A program made the position numbers and the translations under genes. Shown piece after piece: positions 30,239 through 40,427 of a DNA stretch of 64,000 bases (position 1 is the stretch's first letter; each line of letters begins with the position of its first letter). The DNA is from Streptomyces sp. DH5 (lineage in GTDB: Bacteria > Actinomycetota > Actinomycetes > Streptomycetales > Streptomycetaceae). The stretch is from positions 45,066 to 109,065 of the forward strand of contig NZ_JAHWGP010000026.1 of the NCBI RefSeq assembly GCF_020873915.1, written 5' to 3'. Below the pieces are notes generated by a model, which searched no databases, was not told where the DNA came from, and saw nothing but the letters and a program-made list of their open reading frames with translations.

Positions 30239-33200
30239 CAGGCCGCTCCGCGGACGCGCTCGCCCACCCAGCGGGCGAGCGAGAGGGGGCTGAGGGCGGC
30301 CACCGGCATTCCGGCGGCGACGAGCTGCCGGGCGACCGGTACCGAGTACCGGGGCACCCCCTCGTCGTCCAGGGCGGCGCAGCCCAGCAGCTGGACGCCG
30401 GAGCCGACCAGGGACTCGACCTCGGTCAGCAGGCCGTCGACCCCGAATCCTTCCTCGAAGTCGCTGACGACCACCACCAGCGTGCGGTTCGGCACCTTCA
30501 CCAGCGTGCGGGCGTGCGCGAGGCCCGCCGCGATGTGGGTACCGCCGCCGACCTTCACCTCCAGCAGCAGGGAGAGCGGGTCGTCCACCCGGTCGGTGAG
30601 GTCGACGACCTGTGTGCTGAAGGTGAGGAAGTGCGTGGAGAGCATGGGCGCGCCGCCCAGTACGGCGGCGGTCAGCGCCGACCAGACCACCGCGGCCTCC
30701 ATCGACCCCGACACATCGACGAGCAGGATCAGCCGCCAGTCGTTCTGCCGGGCGGTGAGTGTCCTGAACACCGGCCGTACGGGCAGGACCTCGACCCTGC
30801 CGTCCGCCAGCCGGCGACTGTGGACGAGGTTCTCCCGCAGGGTACGGGCCAGATCGAGCCGGCCGCCGGGACGCCGGGTGGGGCGCGGCGTGCTGAGTCC
30901 GGTCAGCGTGGGGCGCAGCCGGGTGGCGAGTTCGCGGGTGAGTTCCTCGATGAGCCGTCGGACCAGCGGACGGAGGTGCGCGATCCGCTGCTCGGGCATG
31001 CCCCGGGCGAGGGTGAGCACGGCGGAGAGCAGTTCCACGGACGGACGGACCGACGCCGGATCGAGGTGGGCGATCACGTCCGTACGGCCGTTCGCGACGG
31101 CGCGTCCCAGGACCTCCTCCCGGATGTCCGGGCCGAAGAGGGCTTCGAGCTGCTCGGCCCAGTGCCGGACGCTCGGGTACCCGGGGCCGCCCTGGCCGCC
31201 GGTGAGCTCGTCCGTGTCGCCGCCGCCGGTCCCGCTCCCCTCCCCCGCCTCTTCCGCGCGGCCGTCCGCCGCCTCCCCCTCGCCCGCCCGCCCGTCCGTC
31301 CCGTCCTGCCCGAACAGCTCGTCGAGCGCTTGGGCGTAGGGCAGCGACTCCGGGGGGAGTTTCGCCCGTTCGCGGCCGAGCAGCAGCCGCCAGCGGTCGG
31401 TGGGGCCGAGCCGTGGCCCGCGCTCCGTGCCGCCGCTGCCGGACACCGGCCCTTTCGCCGTGGGCGGTGCCGCGACGGATGTGCCGGGACTCACGGCTGC
31501 CGTGCGCCCGGAACTCGCCGTACCCGTGCGCCCGGGACCCACGGCATCCGTGAGCGCGGGACCCACCAGCTCCGCCAGTCCCGTCTCGCTCAGCAGCGCG
31601 AACCCCGTGTGGTCGGCCGCGGCCCACCGGCCGGCCAGTTCGGCGGGCGCGCCGAGCCGGAGGTCGGGCCGGTCACCGAGGCGGCCGGTCACGGCCGTCA
31701 GCAACCGGCCCCGGCCTTCGGGGGTCAGTGCCCGGAAGCCTCCGCGCAGGGCGGGGAGCCGGTCGAGGAAGTGCCGGTCGCTCATCGTCTCGATCCGCTC
31801 CAGCAGCGGGTCGAGGGCCGTGGGTACGGACTCGATCAGCGGCCCGGCGGCGACGAGCAGGCCGGTCAGCCGGCGCTCCAGCCGGTGCCGGCCTTCCGGT
31901 GTCGTCGCCGAGTCGACCCAGCCGGCCGACCTGCTGCCCAGCAGGTCCGAGCTGTCGAGGTCGAGCAGCACCCGGGCGGCGAGGGCCGCTCCCTGCACGA
32001 GTGGCGAACCGGTGCGGGAGAGCGCGGACAGCTCACTGTCCAGGCGCAGGCCGAGACGGTCCTCGCCGCTTCTGACGGCCAGGGTCACGACGGCGACCGC
32101 GTCCTCCTTCTCGTCACTGCCGGCCAGCCCGGGCAGGGCACGGACGGCGGCTTCCAGCACGGTGTCGGAGAGCGCGGCCGCCCGGACGCGTGTCCGCGGG
32201 GTGGTACCGGGCAGGTGTTCCCGGCGTATCGACTCCGACAGGTCGAGGGTTTCCAGGAGTTCGGGAAGGGTGGCCGCGCCGGGCAGGATCCGGGCGGCCT
32301 CCGTGAGGGCCTTGCCGGTCAGGGCGGGCAGCGCGCACCGGGCCGCGGCGCCCAGGAGGCCGATGACCCGGGCGGCGGTGGTTCCACCCGAGTCGCACGC
32401 CCGGCGGTGGTTCTCGCGGAGGGTGCCGTCGGCCGCCTGCGCGGCGGTGACGCCTCTGAGGCCCACCAGGTCGAGCCGGGCGGCGACCGCCGGGGTCCAG
32501 GCGGCCTGCCAGCGTGTGGTGAGCGCGCTTCCGTCCCCCGCGGCGGACACCGGGGCCGGTTCCGCGTAGCCCACTCCGCACGCCCTGAGCCGCTGGAGCA
32601 GGATCTCGCGCCGGGCGTCGAGGGAGGAGCGCAGCGGCGAGAGCCGGAGTTCCCGGCGGGCGGGGTCGTGCGGTCCGGGCAGCCGCAGGGAGGCGAGTTC
32701 CGCCTCCACCCACGGTCCGAGTCCGGATCGTGGTGTGCCGGGGGCGAGCCGGCCGTGCCCGGTGCCGACCAGCACCGGTTCCAGGGCGTGGTCGAGGGGT
32801 GCGCCCCGGCCCAGTACGGATGTCACCGCTTCCCGCAGTTCGCCGCGGCCCGGTGCGGGGAGGCCGCGCAGACTGCCCAGGTCGCAGGCGAGCCGCAGGG
32901 TCTCGATCGCCTCACCGGTTCCCGCGGTGTGGCCGGACGCGCGGATCTCCCGGCAGACCTCGGTGACGAGGCGGGCGGCGGTGTCGCGTATCCGGGCGGG
33001 GTCGCCCCCGGCCTCGAGCACCGCCTGCTGCCAGCGGGGGTCGCGGACGCCGGCCGGGTAGCCGGAGCGCGGGTCCAGCAGGGCGGCGGCGTACGGCACG
33101 AGCGAGGTGACGACCGCCGGCCCCGCCCCGTCGGCCCCGCCGGCCCCGGCGGGCGCGGCGGTGATGTCCCGCTCCCCCTCGTCGGCCAGGGCGGGCGTGT

Positions 33201-33831
33201 GGAAGGCGCCGGTCACCGCGACCACCCGGAGTTTCCCGAAGGAGGCGACGACCCGGCGCATGTGTGCCTCGCGGGCGAGGTCGACGGCCGTGAGCCCGCC
33301 CCGGTCCCGTACGTCCTCGCGCAGGAGCCGGCCGAAACCGAGAGCGGCCCGGCGCACGGCCTCCGGGGTGCTGCCGGGGGCCAGCGCCTCCACCGTGCGC
33401 TCCCACAGCGCTTCCACGTCGACTCCGGCCCCGTCCGCACCGGTTGCCGCACCCGACGCCGTGTCCGTCACCGGGCCCGCCGTCCACCCCGGGTCCGCGA
33501 GGGGCAGATCGCAGCAGATCACCTCCGCACCTCGCTCCCGGGCCCAGCGGATCGCCGCGAGTTCCGGTGAGAAGTCGGCGAGGGGGTAGAAACGCAGCTG
33601 CCCGTCGTCGTGGGCGCCCGTCAGCGCCACCGGCGCGGCGGTGCGCGGATCGGAGAGGTACGGCAGCCACGGCTGGAAGTCGGCCGGCAGTTCGACGCAG
33701 ACGACCTCGGCGTCCGCGGCGTCCAGCAGCCGGGGTACGGCGAGGGCCAGGGCGGGGCTGTGGTGCCGTACGCCGATGAGGTACGGCCGGGTGCGGGCCG
33801 CGGGTGCGGCCGTCTCGTCAGGTGCGCTCAT
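30238..33831 (-). CDS. DUF5682-VWA fusion protein
   Basis: 1197-aa protein. Residues about 15-750 match the DUF5682 family (start YLIGVRHHSPALA, then VCVELPADFQ; ALTGAHDDGQLRFYPLADFSPE). A Gly/Ser/Glu-rich linker near 780-870 follows. The C-terminus (about 1025-1195) is a von Willebrand A domain with a complete MIDAS: LLVDVSGSM, the Thr in GGGTHIAAG, and the Asp in VVVVSDFEEGF. In E. coli the corresponding pieces are separate (YehM and YehP); here they are fused. VWA proteins of this kind normally work with a MoxR AAA+ ATPase, but none is encoded nearby. Stop overlaps the SWIM gene start. Confidence 0.87.
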   Translation of the reverse strand: MSAPDETAAPAARTRPYLIGVRHHSPALALAVPRLLDAADAEVVCVELPADFQPWLPYLSDPRTAAPVALTGAHDDGQLRFYPLADFSPELAAIRWARERGAEVICCDLPLADPGWTAGPVTDTASGAATGADGAGVDVEALWERTVEALAPGSTPEAVRRAALGFGRLLREDVRDRGGLTAVDLAREAHMRRVVASFGKLRVVAVTGAFHTPALADEGERDITAAPAGAGGADGAGPAVVTSLVPYAAALLDPRSGYPAGVRDPRWQQAVLEAGGDPARIRDTAARLVTEVCREIRASGHTAGTGEAIETLRLACDLGSLRGLPAPGRGELREAVTSVLGRGAPLDHALEPVLVGTGHGRLAPGTPRSGLGPWVEAELASLRLPGPHDPARRELRLSPLRSSLDARREILLQRLRACGVGYAEPAPVSAAGDGSALTTRWQAAWTPAVAARLDLVGLRGVTAAQAADGTLRENHRRACDSGGTTAARVIGLLGAAARCALPALTGKALTEAARILPGAATLPELLETLDLSESIRREHLPGTTPRTRVRAAALSDTVLEAAVRALPGLAGSDEKEDAVAVVTLAVRSGEDRLGLRLDSELSALSRTGSPLVQGAALAARVLLDLDSSDLLGSRSAGWVDSATTPEGRHRLERRLTGLLVAAGPLIESVPTALDPLLERIETMSDRHFLDRLPALRGGFRALTPEGRGRLLTAVTGRLGDRPDLRLGAPAELAGRWAAADHTGFALLSETGLAELVGPALTDAVGPGRTGTASSGRTAAVSPGTSVAAPPTAKGPVSGSGGTERGPRLGPTDRWRLLLGRERAKLPPESLPYAQALDELFGQDGTDGRAGEGEAADGRAEEAGEGSGTGGGDTDELTGGQGGPGYPSVRHWAEQLEALFGPDIREEVLGRAVANGRTDVIAHLDPASVRPSVELLSAVLTLARGMPEQRIAHLRPLVRRLIEELTRELATRLRPTLTGLSTPRPTRRPGGRLDLARTLRENLVHSRRLADGRVEVLPVRPVFRTLTARQNDWRLILLVDVSGSMEAAVVWSALTAAVLGGAPMLSTHFLTFSTQVVDLTDRVDDPLSLLLEVKVGGGTHIAAGLAHARTLVKVPNRTLVVVVSDFEEGFGVDGLLTEVESLVGSGVQLLGCAALDDEGVPRYSVPVARQLVAAGMPVAALSPLSLARWVGERVRGAA

Positions 33832-33927
33832 GGGTCCCAGCAGGCGGTTCGGCGGGGACGGCCGTACGCGACGGCCGTCCCCCTTCTTTCCGGTCGTGCC
33901 GGCGGAGCCCGGCCTTTCCGGCGGAGC

Positions 33928-36900
33928 TCAGCGGCGGCGCTTCCGCGGCCGCGGTACCTCCAGTTCCTCCAGCTGCGGTCCGTCCCCGTCCTGGACCCGC
34001 TGCCAGGCCTGACGGTAGAGACCGGCGACGGGCCGGAGCGGCACGACGACGCCCAGCACGGGCTCCTCGCCCTCGACCAGCTCGTACATCGGCAGCTTCC
34101 ACCGCTCCAGTGGGAGGTGCGGGTTGGTGAGCTGGGTCCAGCCGCCGGGCAGGAACAGGGAGCGTCCGGCCTTGGAGCGGTTGCCCTCGATGACGAGGTC
34201 GGTGGCGGCGAGTTCGGCGCGGGCGGCCCGCAGTCTGGCCGTTCCGCCGCGCTGGGCGCCCCAGCCGGTCCAGCGGGCGGTGTGGCGGTCGGTGGGGTCC
34301 GGCATGGCGAGGAGCATCAGGTAGAGGACGGCGGCGTCCTCACTGATGCCGTACCGCTTGGCCGCTTCCGTGACCAGGTCGGGTACGGACCGGGCGGGGT
34401 CCTGCGGCCACCACAGGCCGTCCGCGTCGCGCTCGCCCGCCACCGGGTTGCCCGGGTCGGCGAGGAGTTCGGCGAACGGCCGGTCGTGCACCAGACGCAG
34501 CGCGTTCTCCTGGGCGTTGGGCCGTTCACCGGTGAACAGCGCCGTCAGGTGGGGGTCCCTCCCTGACGCGTCCAGCAGCGCGGGCCGGATGGCGGGGTCG
34601 CACCAGCCCACGGTACTCATGACGACCGCGCCGTAGCGCACGAAGCCGTCGCCGGTCTCCGTGGGGTCACCTGCGGCCTGCCGGTACGCCTCCCAGTCGT
34701 TCCGTCTGTCGAGACGGATCAGCAGGCCGGGGTGGGCCAGCCGGTCGCGCAGCGCGGTCAGTACGCCGGGCAGCGCGGCACGGACCGGGTCACCCGACGG
34801 GAGCCGGTGGGCCAGCCAAGCGGCCAGGGTCACCGATCCCTTGAGGACCTCGTTGTCGAACCCGCGTGTCTTCTCGGTGGTCTCGAGGGAGTAGGGACCG
34901 AAGCCCCAGGTCAGGTCCGCGGTCAGCCGGGGCTCGGTGGCCCTGTCGACGAAGCCCTGCAGCGCCGCGTCCGGTGCCCATCCCGGCGAGACCACGGTGC
35001 GGACCGCTTCGTGGAGCACCTCCTCGGGGACGGGGGTGCGGCGGCCCAGCCGCTCGTTCCAGACCCCGGCGGCGCGGGCGGCGTCGGGACCGTGGGTCCA
35101 CAGCCGGGACGTGTCGTCGGGGAGCAGCGCCGCCACGACGGCCTGCCGGGCGCCCGCGTCGAGGGACTTCAGCCGGTCCTTGGCCACGCGTGCGTCGGCC
35201 GCCTTCACCCCGATCGTCTTCAGCGTCGCGGAGGGCACCGGCTCCCGCTTGTCGTCGATCCTGGGCAGACCCGCGACGACCAGCCGGGCCATGGTCGGGG
35301 TGACGCCGGTGAGCCGCGCGAACTCCTCCGCGGCCGCCGGGAACCAGGGTGCCGGGCCGCGCTCGGCGAGCTCGGCGCGGAACGCCGCGGCCCAGCCGGC
35401 CGGCCGGGCCGGTTCCGGCACGAACGGCCGCGTGGCCAGCAGGGTGTAGGGCGCGGGGGCCTCGAACCGGCCGGACGGGTCGTGGAAGATGGCTCCGTAG
35501 TGCCTGCCCGTGGGCTCGTCCACGTCCCAGTCGTCGAGGAAGCGGTGCCGGCGGGGAAAGAGCAGGAACGCGCCGCCGCCGAGGTCGAGCACGGTGACGT
35601 CCCCGTATCCCTTGATCGCGTCGGGCCCTTCGAACAGGCTCGGGTCCAGCCGCAGCCGGACACAACGCCAGTGGCCGGGGTCGAGGTCGGTGAGGTTCTG
35701 CTCGTCGAACTCTTCCAGGAACGCGCCCAGCGCCTCCCGGTGTTCCGCCACCGTGGCCTGCGAACCGGCCCGCAGCGCCAGTACGGCCGGCAAGAGGGGC
35801 AGCGCCACGGCGTCCAGGGTGTCCAGCGACTCCGACTTTTCGAGATCGAGGTGGGTCCGGCCGGCGGGGACCGGCTCGGCCAGGCCGCGCATCGAACGGC
35901 CGAGCAGGTCGGGCAGGTCGTAGAGGTGGTGGTAGAAGTCGTAGTACGCGGTGCGCCAGCCATGACCGGTCACGCCGACGCCGTTCAGCGCCGCCTCGAG
36001 CAGGTCGTCGCCCAGCCTGGGCCGTGGCGTCCGCCGGACGACTCCGGTGATCGCCTCGTCGAGCCGGGCGAGCGCCGCGTCCAGGGTGCGCTGCTGTTCG
36101 GCGGCGAACCGGACCACCCCGGTGACGCCCGCGCGCAGTGCCTCGTGCCCGACCTGCGGCAGCAGGGTGCGGAGCAGTGCGGGCACCAGGTCCGCGCCGT
36201 GTTCCGTCTGCTCGTCCCCGTCCCCGTCCCCGGTGTTCCGCGGTCCCTCTTCCGTCGCCGCGGCCAGAAGTGCCGCCGCGGTGTCGTCGTCGATCCGGCG
36301 GAGCGCCTGTGAACCCTGGGGGTCGCGGGGCTGGAGCTGATGCCAGTAGCGCAGGGGCGGCAGCAGCGCGGTGCCCGCGGTGAAGGGGCCGGAGCCGTGC
36401 TCCTTCGGGATCCGGGCGACCGTCCTGCCGTCCGGGTCGAGCAACTCGACTCTGTCCCACGCCCGGACGACCGCGAGGAGCCGGTCACCGCCGGGGAACC
36501 GCAGCGCGTGGCGCGGAACCCTGTCCACGCTGGACGGCACGACGACCGAGCGCCCGGCCAGGTCCTCGCCCCGGTAGGAGCCGTCGGGCCGTTTCACCAC
36601 GCGCCAGCCGAGCACCCCGTCCACCGGGGCGCACACCGGGCCGTCCGCCGCGGACGGGGCGGGCCGCAGCCAGGCGGCGCTCAGCTCGCTGCCCTCCGGC
36701 GCGTCCGACAGCGCCGCGGCGAGCCATTCCGGTGCTCCGGGTGCACCGGTCGTGCCGCTGCCCGGGTCGTGGGGGCACCACGCCACGGTCTGGGTGTCCT
36801 TGTCCCAGACGCGCACCCAGTACGACGTCCCGTCGCTCAGGATCTCCCCCCGCCCCGGAACGGCGGTGTCCCCTCGGCGCAGCACGCCGCCACCGGTGGT

Positions 36901-38946
36901 GCGGCCGCCGCCGGGCAGCGGGAGGGTGACGGGTGCCATGTCGTGGTCGTGTCGCCTGCTCCCGTCCACCGTGGAGAGGTAGGAACCGTGGAGGGCGAGG
37001 GCGAGCGGCGGTGCGTCCGCGGTGTGGTGCCAGTAGCCCTGGGAACCGGTCTGGTACGTGTCCCAGCCGATGAGCAACTCGCCGTCCACATAATGGCAGT
37101 CGACCTGCCGGAGACTGCTCTCCACCTCGTCCGGAAGACGCAGCTCGTGGGTGAGGACCGTGCCCTCCGCGTCGATCACCCGGGCCTGTCCGCCGGCCAG
37201 GACGACGAGATGGGGCCAGGCGTCGGCGACACGGACGTTCTTGGCGGGTTCCCGCGGCGCGACGGCCTCGACGGCCTCCTCCCAGGCGGGCCAGCCGAGT
37301 TCGTCGAGGATGCCGGTGCGCAGGGTGCGGGCGAGGGCGGGTGCGACGCCGGTGGCCAGTGCCTGGCGTACTTCGTCCGCCGCGGTCGCCAGTACCTCTC
37401 CCGGCAGCCAGGACGGGGTCCTGAGGGCGCCGGAGTAACCGGGAAGGCCGGGCAGTTCGCTGGTGACGTACCTCCGGCAGACCTCAGCCACCCAGGAAGC
37501 GAGCATCGGCCGTCCACCGGGCGAATCGGCCAGGGTGAGGACGGTCTGCCTGCCGTCCCCGTGCTCACTGTCGGGACAGCCGCGCCGGAACTCCTCGTGG
37601 AAGCGGCTGTCGGCGGCCAGCGCCAGGAGGTCACGCCGCCCGTCGCGGGCCGCCCAGGCGCCCAGGGCCAGCCCTGCACGGCGGACCTGCGGCTTGGCCA
37701 CCGGTATGCCCAGCGACAGAAGTTGGTCGAGCAGGTCCACATCACCGACCGGGGGCGCCAGCGTGTCCGCTGCCGCCTCGAGTTCGGCACGCAGCACGCC
37801 GGCCATGCGGTCGACGAGCGGGTACAGCCCCTGCGGTGCGGGGTAATAGCCGTCAGCTCCGCACAGGGCGACGAATCTGCGCAGCCAGCCGGCCGTGCCG
37901 TCGGGGGAACGCACCTCGGCGGGCAGCGTGGCGTCGCACAGTCCGGCGGTGGCGCCGGTCCGCTCCAGCAGGTCGAGCCACTGGGACAGTTCCTCCCGCT
38001 CCCACTCGGCGGGGAGCAGCCCGAGCAGGATGCCGCGGACGGCGGGCTCCTGCCGGGTCAGCTGGACCAGGGCCTGACGGTGTGCCTTCCACCAGCCGGG
38101 CGGCGCCTTGACCGTGCCGGGCAGTGCCAGCATCTCGCGCAGGTAGGCCATCTCCTCGGCCTGCGCGTTCCTGCCCGCGACCGCCTTCGCCAGTTTGCGC
38201 AGTTCGCCCACCCCCGGGCTCGACGGGGGCAGTCCGTGAGCGGCCAGCCGGACGAAGAGCGCGCGCAGATGCCGGAACGCCGTCGCCGCGGGGACGCGGG
38301 AGGACAGGCCCTTGGCGTAGCTGGAGAGGACCTTCGTCGGTACGGCGTCGGCCAGCGCGAACTCCAGGAAGACCGCGTCCATGCGGGCCTCGTCGAACGG
38401 CAGCGCGTGCGCGGTCTCCGCCTTGCGCGCGTTGACGAACATCATGGAGGCGTAGGCCCGCTCGCCGGCCGCCAGGAAGACGCGGCCCGCCTGCTCGTAG
38501 AAGGTCGGCAGGAAGTGCGGTACGGAGCCGGCGAGCCGTTCGCCGATCGACTCGTAGGTGGCGCGGGCCCTCTTCGGCCGGGATCTCACCGTCCGGGCGA
38601 CCTTGTCCATCTCCTCGACCAGGGACATCGCCAGGTTCCCGTCCGAGGGGTGACGGACGAGCACCCAATCGGGGAAGCCCAGGGCCCGGTGCTGCCCGAC
38701 CCCGACCTCCACCGGTTCGCCGTCGGGGCGCAGTCCGAGGAAGCCGGAGCCCGGGTCACCGGTGCGGTCCTCGGCCGTCAGGCGGACCACGATCCGCCCG
38801 TCCAGGCCCGGATGACGGTAGGCCTGGGCGTACATGGGCACGGCCCGCTCGCCTCCGCCGGTGGTGCCCGGGGGCAGTACCGCACCGGCGCGGAGGAGTT
38901 CCTCCACGTCTGCCGTCGCCCCGTCCCGCGTCGTCCCGTCGCTCAT
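33928..38946 (-). CDS. Very large protein of unknown function in a VWA/SWIM block
   Basis: 1672-aa cytoplasmic protein without signal, membrane segments or Walker motifs. The N-terminal 550 residues are Leu/Ala-rich and helical, repeat-like. A central part (about 590-860) has short strand-rich, Gly/Asp/Trp-containing segments that suggest a beta-propeller (VVLAGGQARVIDAEG, YWVRVWDKDTQTVAWCPHD, RVELLDPDGRTVARI). The C-terminal 800 residues are again mainly helical and end in a basic tail RPRKRRR. I recognise no family with confidence. The gene lies 40 bp behind the DUF4132 gene and 96 bp ahead of DUF5682-VWA, so it probably belongs to their complex. Confidence 0.8.
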   Translation of the reverse strand: MSDGTTRDGATADVEELLRAGAVLPPGTTGGGERAVPMYAQAYRHPGLDGRIVVRLTAEDRTGDPGSGFLGLRPDGEPVEVGVGQHRALGFPDWVLVRHPSDGNLAMSLVEEMDKVARTVRSRPKRARATYESIGERLAGSVPHFLPTFYEQAGRVFLAAGERAYASMMFVNARKAETAHALPFDEARMDAVFLEFALADAVPTKVLSSYAKGLSSRVPAATAFRHLRALFVRLAAHGLPPSSPGVGELRKLAKAVAGRNAQAEEMAYLREMLALPGTVKAPPGWWKAHRQALVQLTRQEPAVRGILLGLLPAEWEREELSQWLDLLERTGATAGLCDATLPAEVRSPDGTAGWLRRFVALCGADGYYPAPQGLYPLVDRMAGVLRAELEAAADTLAPPVGDVDLLDQLLSLGIPVAKPQVRRAGLALGAWAARDGRRDLLALAADSRFHEEFRRGCPDSEHGDGRQTVLTLADSPGGRPMLASWVAEVCRRYVTSELPGLPGYSGALRTPSWLPGEVLATAADEVRQALATGVAPALARTLRTGILDELGWPAWEEAVEAVAPREPAKNVRVADAWPHLVVLAGGQARVIDAEGTVLTHELRLPDEVESSLRQVDCHYVDGELLIGWDTYQTGSQGYWHHTADAPPLALALHGSYLSTVDGSRRHDHDMAPVTLPLPGGGRTTGGGVLRRGDTAVPGRGEILSDGTSYWVRVWDKDTQTVAWCPHDPGSGTTGAPGAPEWLAAALSDAPEGSELSAAWLRPAPSAADGPVCAPVDGVLGWRVVKRPDGSYRGEDLAGRSVVVPSSVDRVPRHALRFPGGDRLLAVVRAWDRVELLDPDGRTVARIPKEHGSGPFTAGTALLPPLRYWHQLQPRDPQGSQALRRIDDDTAAALLAAATEEGPRNTGDGDGDEQTEHGADLVPALLRTLLPQVGHEALRAGVTGVVRFAAEQQRTLDAALARLDEAITGVVRRTPRPRLGDDLLEAALNGVGVTGHGWRTAYYDFYHHLYDLPDLLGRSMRGLAEPVPAGRTHLDLEKSESLDTLDAVALPLLPAVLALRAGSQATVAEHREALGAFLEEFDEQNLTDLDPGHWRCVRLRLDPSLFEGPDAIKGYGDVTVLDLGGGAFLLFPRRHRFLDDWDVDEPTGRHYGAIFHDPSGRFEAPAPYTLLATRPFVPEPARPAGWAAAFRAELAERGPAPWFPAAAEEFARLTGVTPTMARLVVAGLPRIDDKREPVPSATLKTIGVKAADARVAKDRLKSLDAGARQAVVAALLPDDTSRLWTHGPDAARAAGVWNERLGRRTPVPEEVLHEAVRTVVSPGWAPDAALQGFVDRATEPRLTADLTWGFGPYSLETTEKTRGFDNEVLKGSVTLAAWLAHRLPSGDPVRAALPGVLTALRDRLAHPGLLIRLDRRNDWEAYRQAAGDPTETGDGFVRYGAVVMSTVGWCDPAIRPALLDASGRDPHLTALFTGERPNAQENALRLVHDRPFAELLADPGNPVAGERDADGLWWPQDPARSVPDLVTEAAKRYGISEDAAVLYLMLLAMPDPTDRHTARWTGWGAQRGGTARLRAARAELAATDLVIEGNRSKAGRSLFLPGGWTQLTNPHLPLERWKLPMYELVEGEEPVLGVVVPLRPVAGLYRQAWQRVQDGDGPQLEELEVPRPRKRRR

Positions 38947-38986
38947 GATCGCGTGCCTTTCGTGGATGTGCGTTCCGCCGTGCCGT

Positions 38987-39868
38987 TCACCGGTCGCCGT
39001 CCGTGGGGACGGTGCGGCCGGCGTGCAGGGCCGCGGCCATGCGCATGCCTTCGGACCAGGCGACGGGGCCGACCTCGGTCAGCGGAAGGGTCCGGTATCC
39101 GTCCTCGTCGCTCCAGGTGAGGCCGTCGGTCCGGACCTGCTCCTCGGCGTAGGGGTCGCTCATGCCGACCGAGGCGGTGAAGATGCGTCCGGCGTCCCGG
39201 ATCCGGTCGACGACGCTGCTGCCGGAGACCGTGTAGCCGAGGGACGTGGCACGGGCGGAGAGGTGGAACCAGGAGCGGTACTCGGCGCCGGCGAATTCCC
39301 GGACCGCGTCGGCGGTCCCTTCGAGGTCGGCGGGTTTGTGCCAGGTGGCGCGATGGATCTGCTCGACACCCTGGACCATTCCCGACTCCGCCGCGAACGT
39401 TCGCAGTTCCTCCAGGTCGGGCAGGAGGACCGGGTGGGGCAGGGTCACCGTGTGGGGGGTCAGGCGGACGGTCTCGCCGTCCAGGTTCACCACCCGCAGC
39501 GCGCCCGACTCGTCGGCGTCACGCAGGAAGCCGGTCTCGTCGGGGCCGTCGGCGACCACGACGACGTCACGGAGCGCCGCCTGCCACGCCTCGTCGGGCC
39601 AGACCCGGGCCAGCAGACCGGTCGGCACCGGCAGGGAGGACACCATCCAGGTGGTCACCTGTGCCGCGCACTCGGCGGCGTGCCGGTCCAGCCACTCGGC
39701 GAACCGCTGGAGTTCGAGCACTTCCGGACGGTCCCGTATCCCCGCGGGCAGCGTTCCCTCCTGTGCGCGCTCCCGTCCGGGCGGGGACTCCCCCGACGCG
39801 GGCCGGGCCACCACCCTGCCGTCCACCAGAGCGACTTCGTGTGTGTCGCCCGCTGCCAGCCAGCCCAT
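38987..39868 (-). CDS. DUF4132-like protein
   Basis: 293-aa protein resembling the C-terminal DUF4132 part of MolR/YehI-type proteins (RFAEWLDRHAAECAAQ, WPDEAWQAALRDVVV, LTPHTVTLPHPVLLPDLEEL, TVSGSSVVDRIRDAGRIF). ATG 39868 (MGWLAAGDTHEVALVDG) is preferred to an ATG 36 codons upstream. It is the first gene of the leftward block ending with the SWIM protein, and its promoter must lie in the 559-bp gap shared with ramR. A WGR domain, found in full-length MolR, is not seen, so this is a short form. Family assignment is moderate. Confidence 0.68.
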   Translation of the reverse strand: MGWLAAGDTHEVALVDGRVVARPASGESPPGRERAQEGTLPAGIRDRPEVLELQRFAEWLDRHAAECAAQVTTWMVSSLPVPTGLLARVWPDEAWQAALRDVVVVADGPDETGFLRDADESGALRVVNLDGETVRLTPHTVTLPHPVLLPDLEELRTFAAESGMVQGVEQIHRATWHKPADLEGTADAVREFAGAEYRSWFHLSARATSLGYTVSGSSVVDRIRDAGRIFTASVGMSDPYAEEQVRTDGLTWSDEDGYRTLPLTEVGPVAWSEGMRMAAALHAGRTVPTDGDR

Positions 39869-40427
39869 GCGTTCTTCACCTCTCGACCACCGGATGCCGG
39901 CACGGCGCGTCCGGCGGACCCAACTGGCCCGCCTCGCCGTGACGTTGATCGGAAGACTAGGGGGTGCCACCGACAATCCAGGCCCGTGTCCGTCCCGTGC
40001 CCGGGGCGGGGACGGGCCGTGGGATTCGCGCCAGATTGCGGGGCCGCTGTTTCCAGCCGTGCCGCGAGCGGAGTGCGCGCGTCGCGCCGACCGCCCGCTT
40101 CCGCGGAGAACCGGGGCCCCGGACGGCGTCGCACCGCTGTGGCCAGGGGCCGGGGGCCGCCGCCGCGGGGAGCGAGGACCGACTGCCGCGTGTCACGTGG
40201 GCCGGCACGGCCCGCGGGAGGGCGCGTCACTCTGTCGTTTTCGGCCGGGCGGGCACAGCCGCCGGGCGCCTCCAGGGGCTCAGGGTGCGGCGGATTGCGT
40301 CCGGTGCGGTTCGCTCGTGCGTACGCCAGTGTTCCCCCCGGGCGGATCAGGGCACATGGCCCCTGGCCCGGGAGGAGCGTGTGATGACGGCTGCCCCGGG
40401 CGCAGCCGCTGACCAGAGGTGGGGGAC
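39869..40427. other. Divergent intergenic region between the DUF4132 block and ramR
   Basis: 559 bp without a supportable gene. Long frames here are composition artefacts on both strands. It must carry the leftward promoter of the DUF4132-SWIM block and the rightward promoter of ramR. No clear operator palindrome was found. The ramR RBS is AGAGGTGGGGG at its right end. Confidence 0.5.

Noticed and set aside
30238-31627. Long N-terminal extension of the SWIM gene
   Set aside because: Arg/Pro/Gly-rich shadow of the VWA gene. ATG 30238 gives a compact start with a TGATG overlap.
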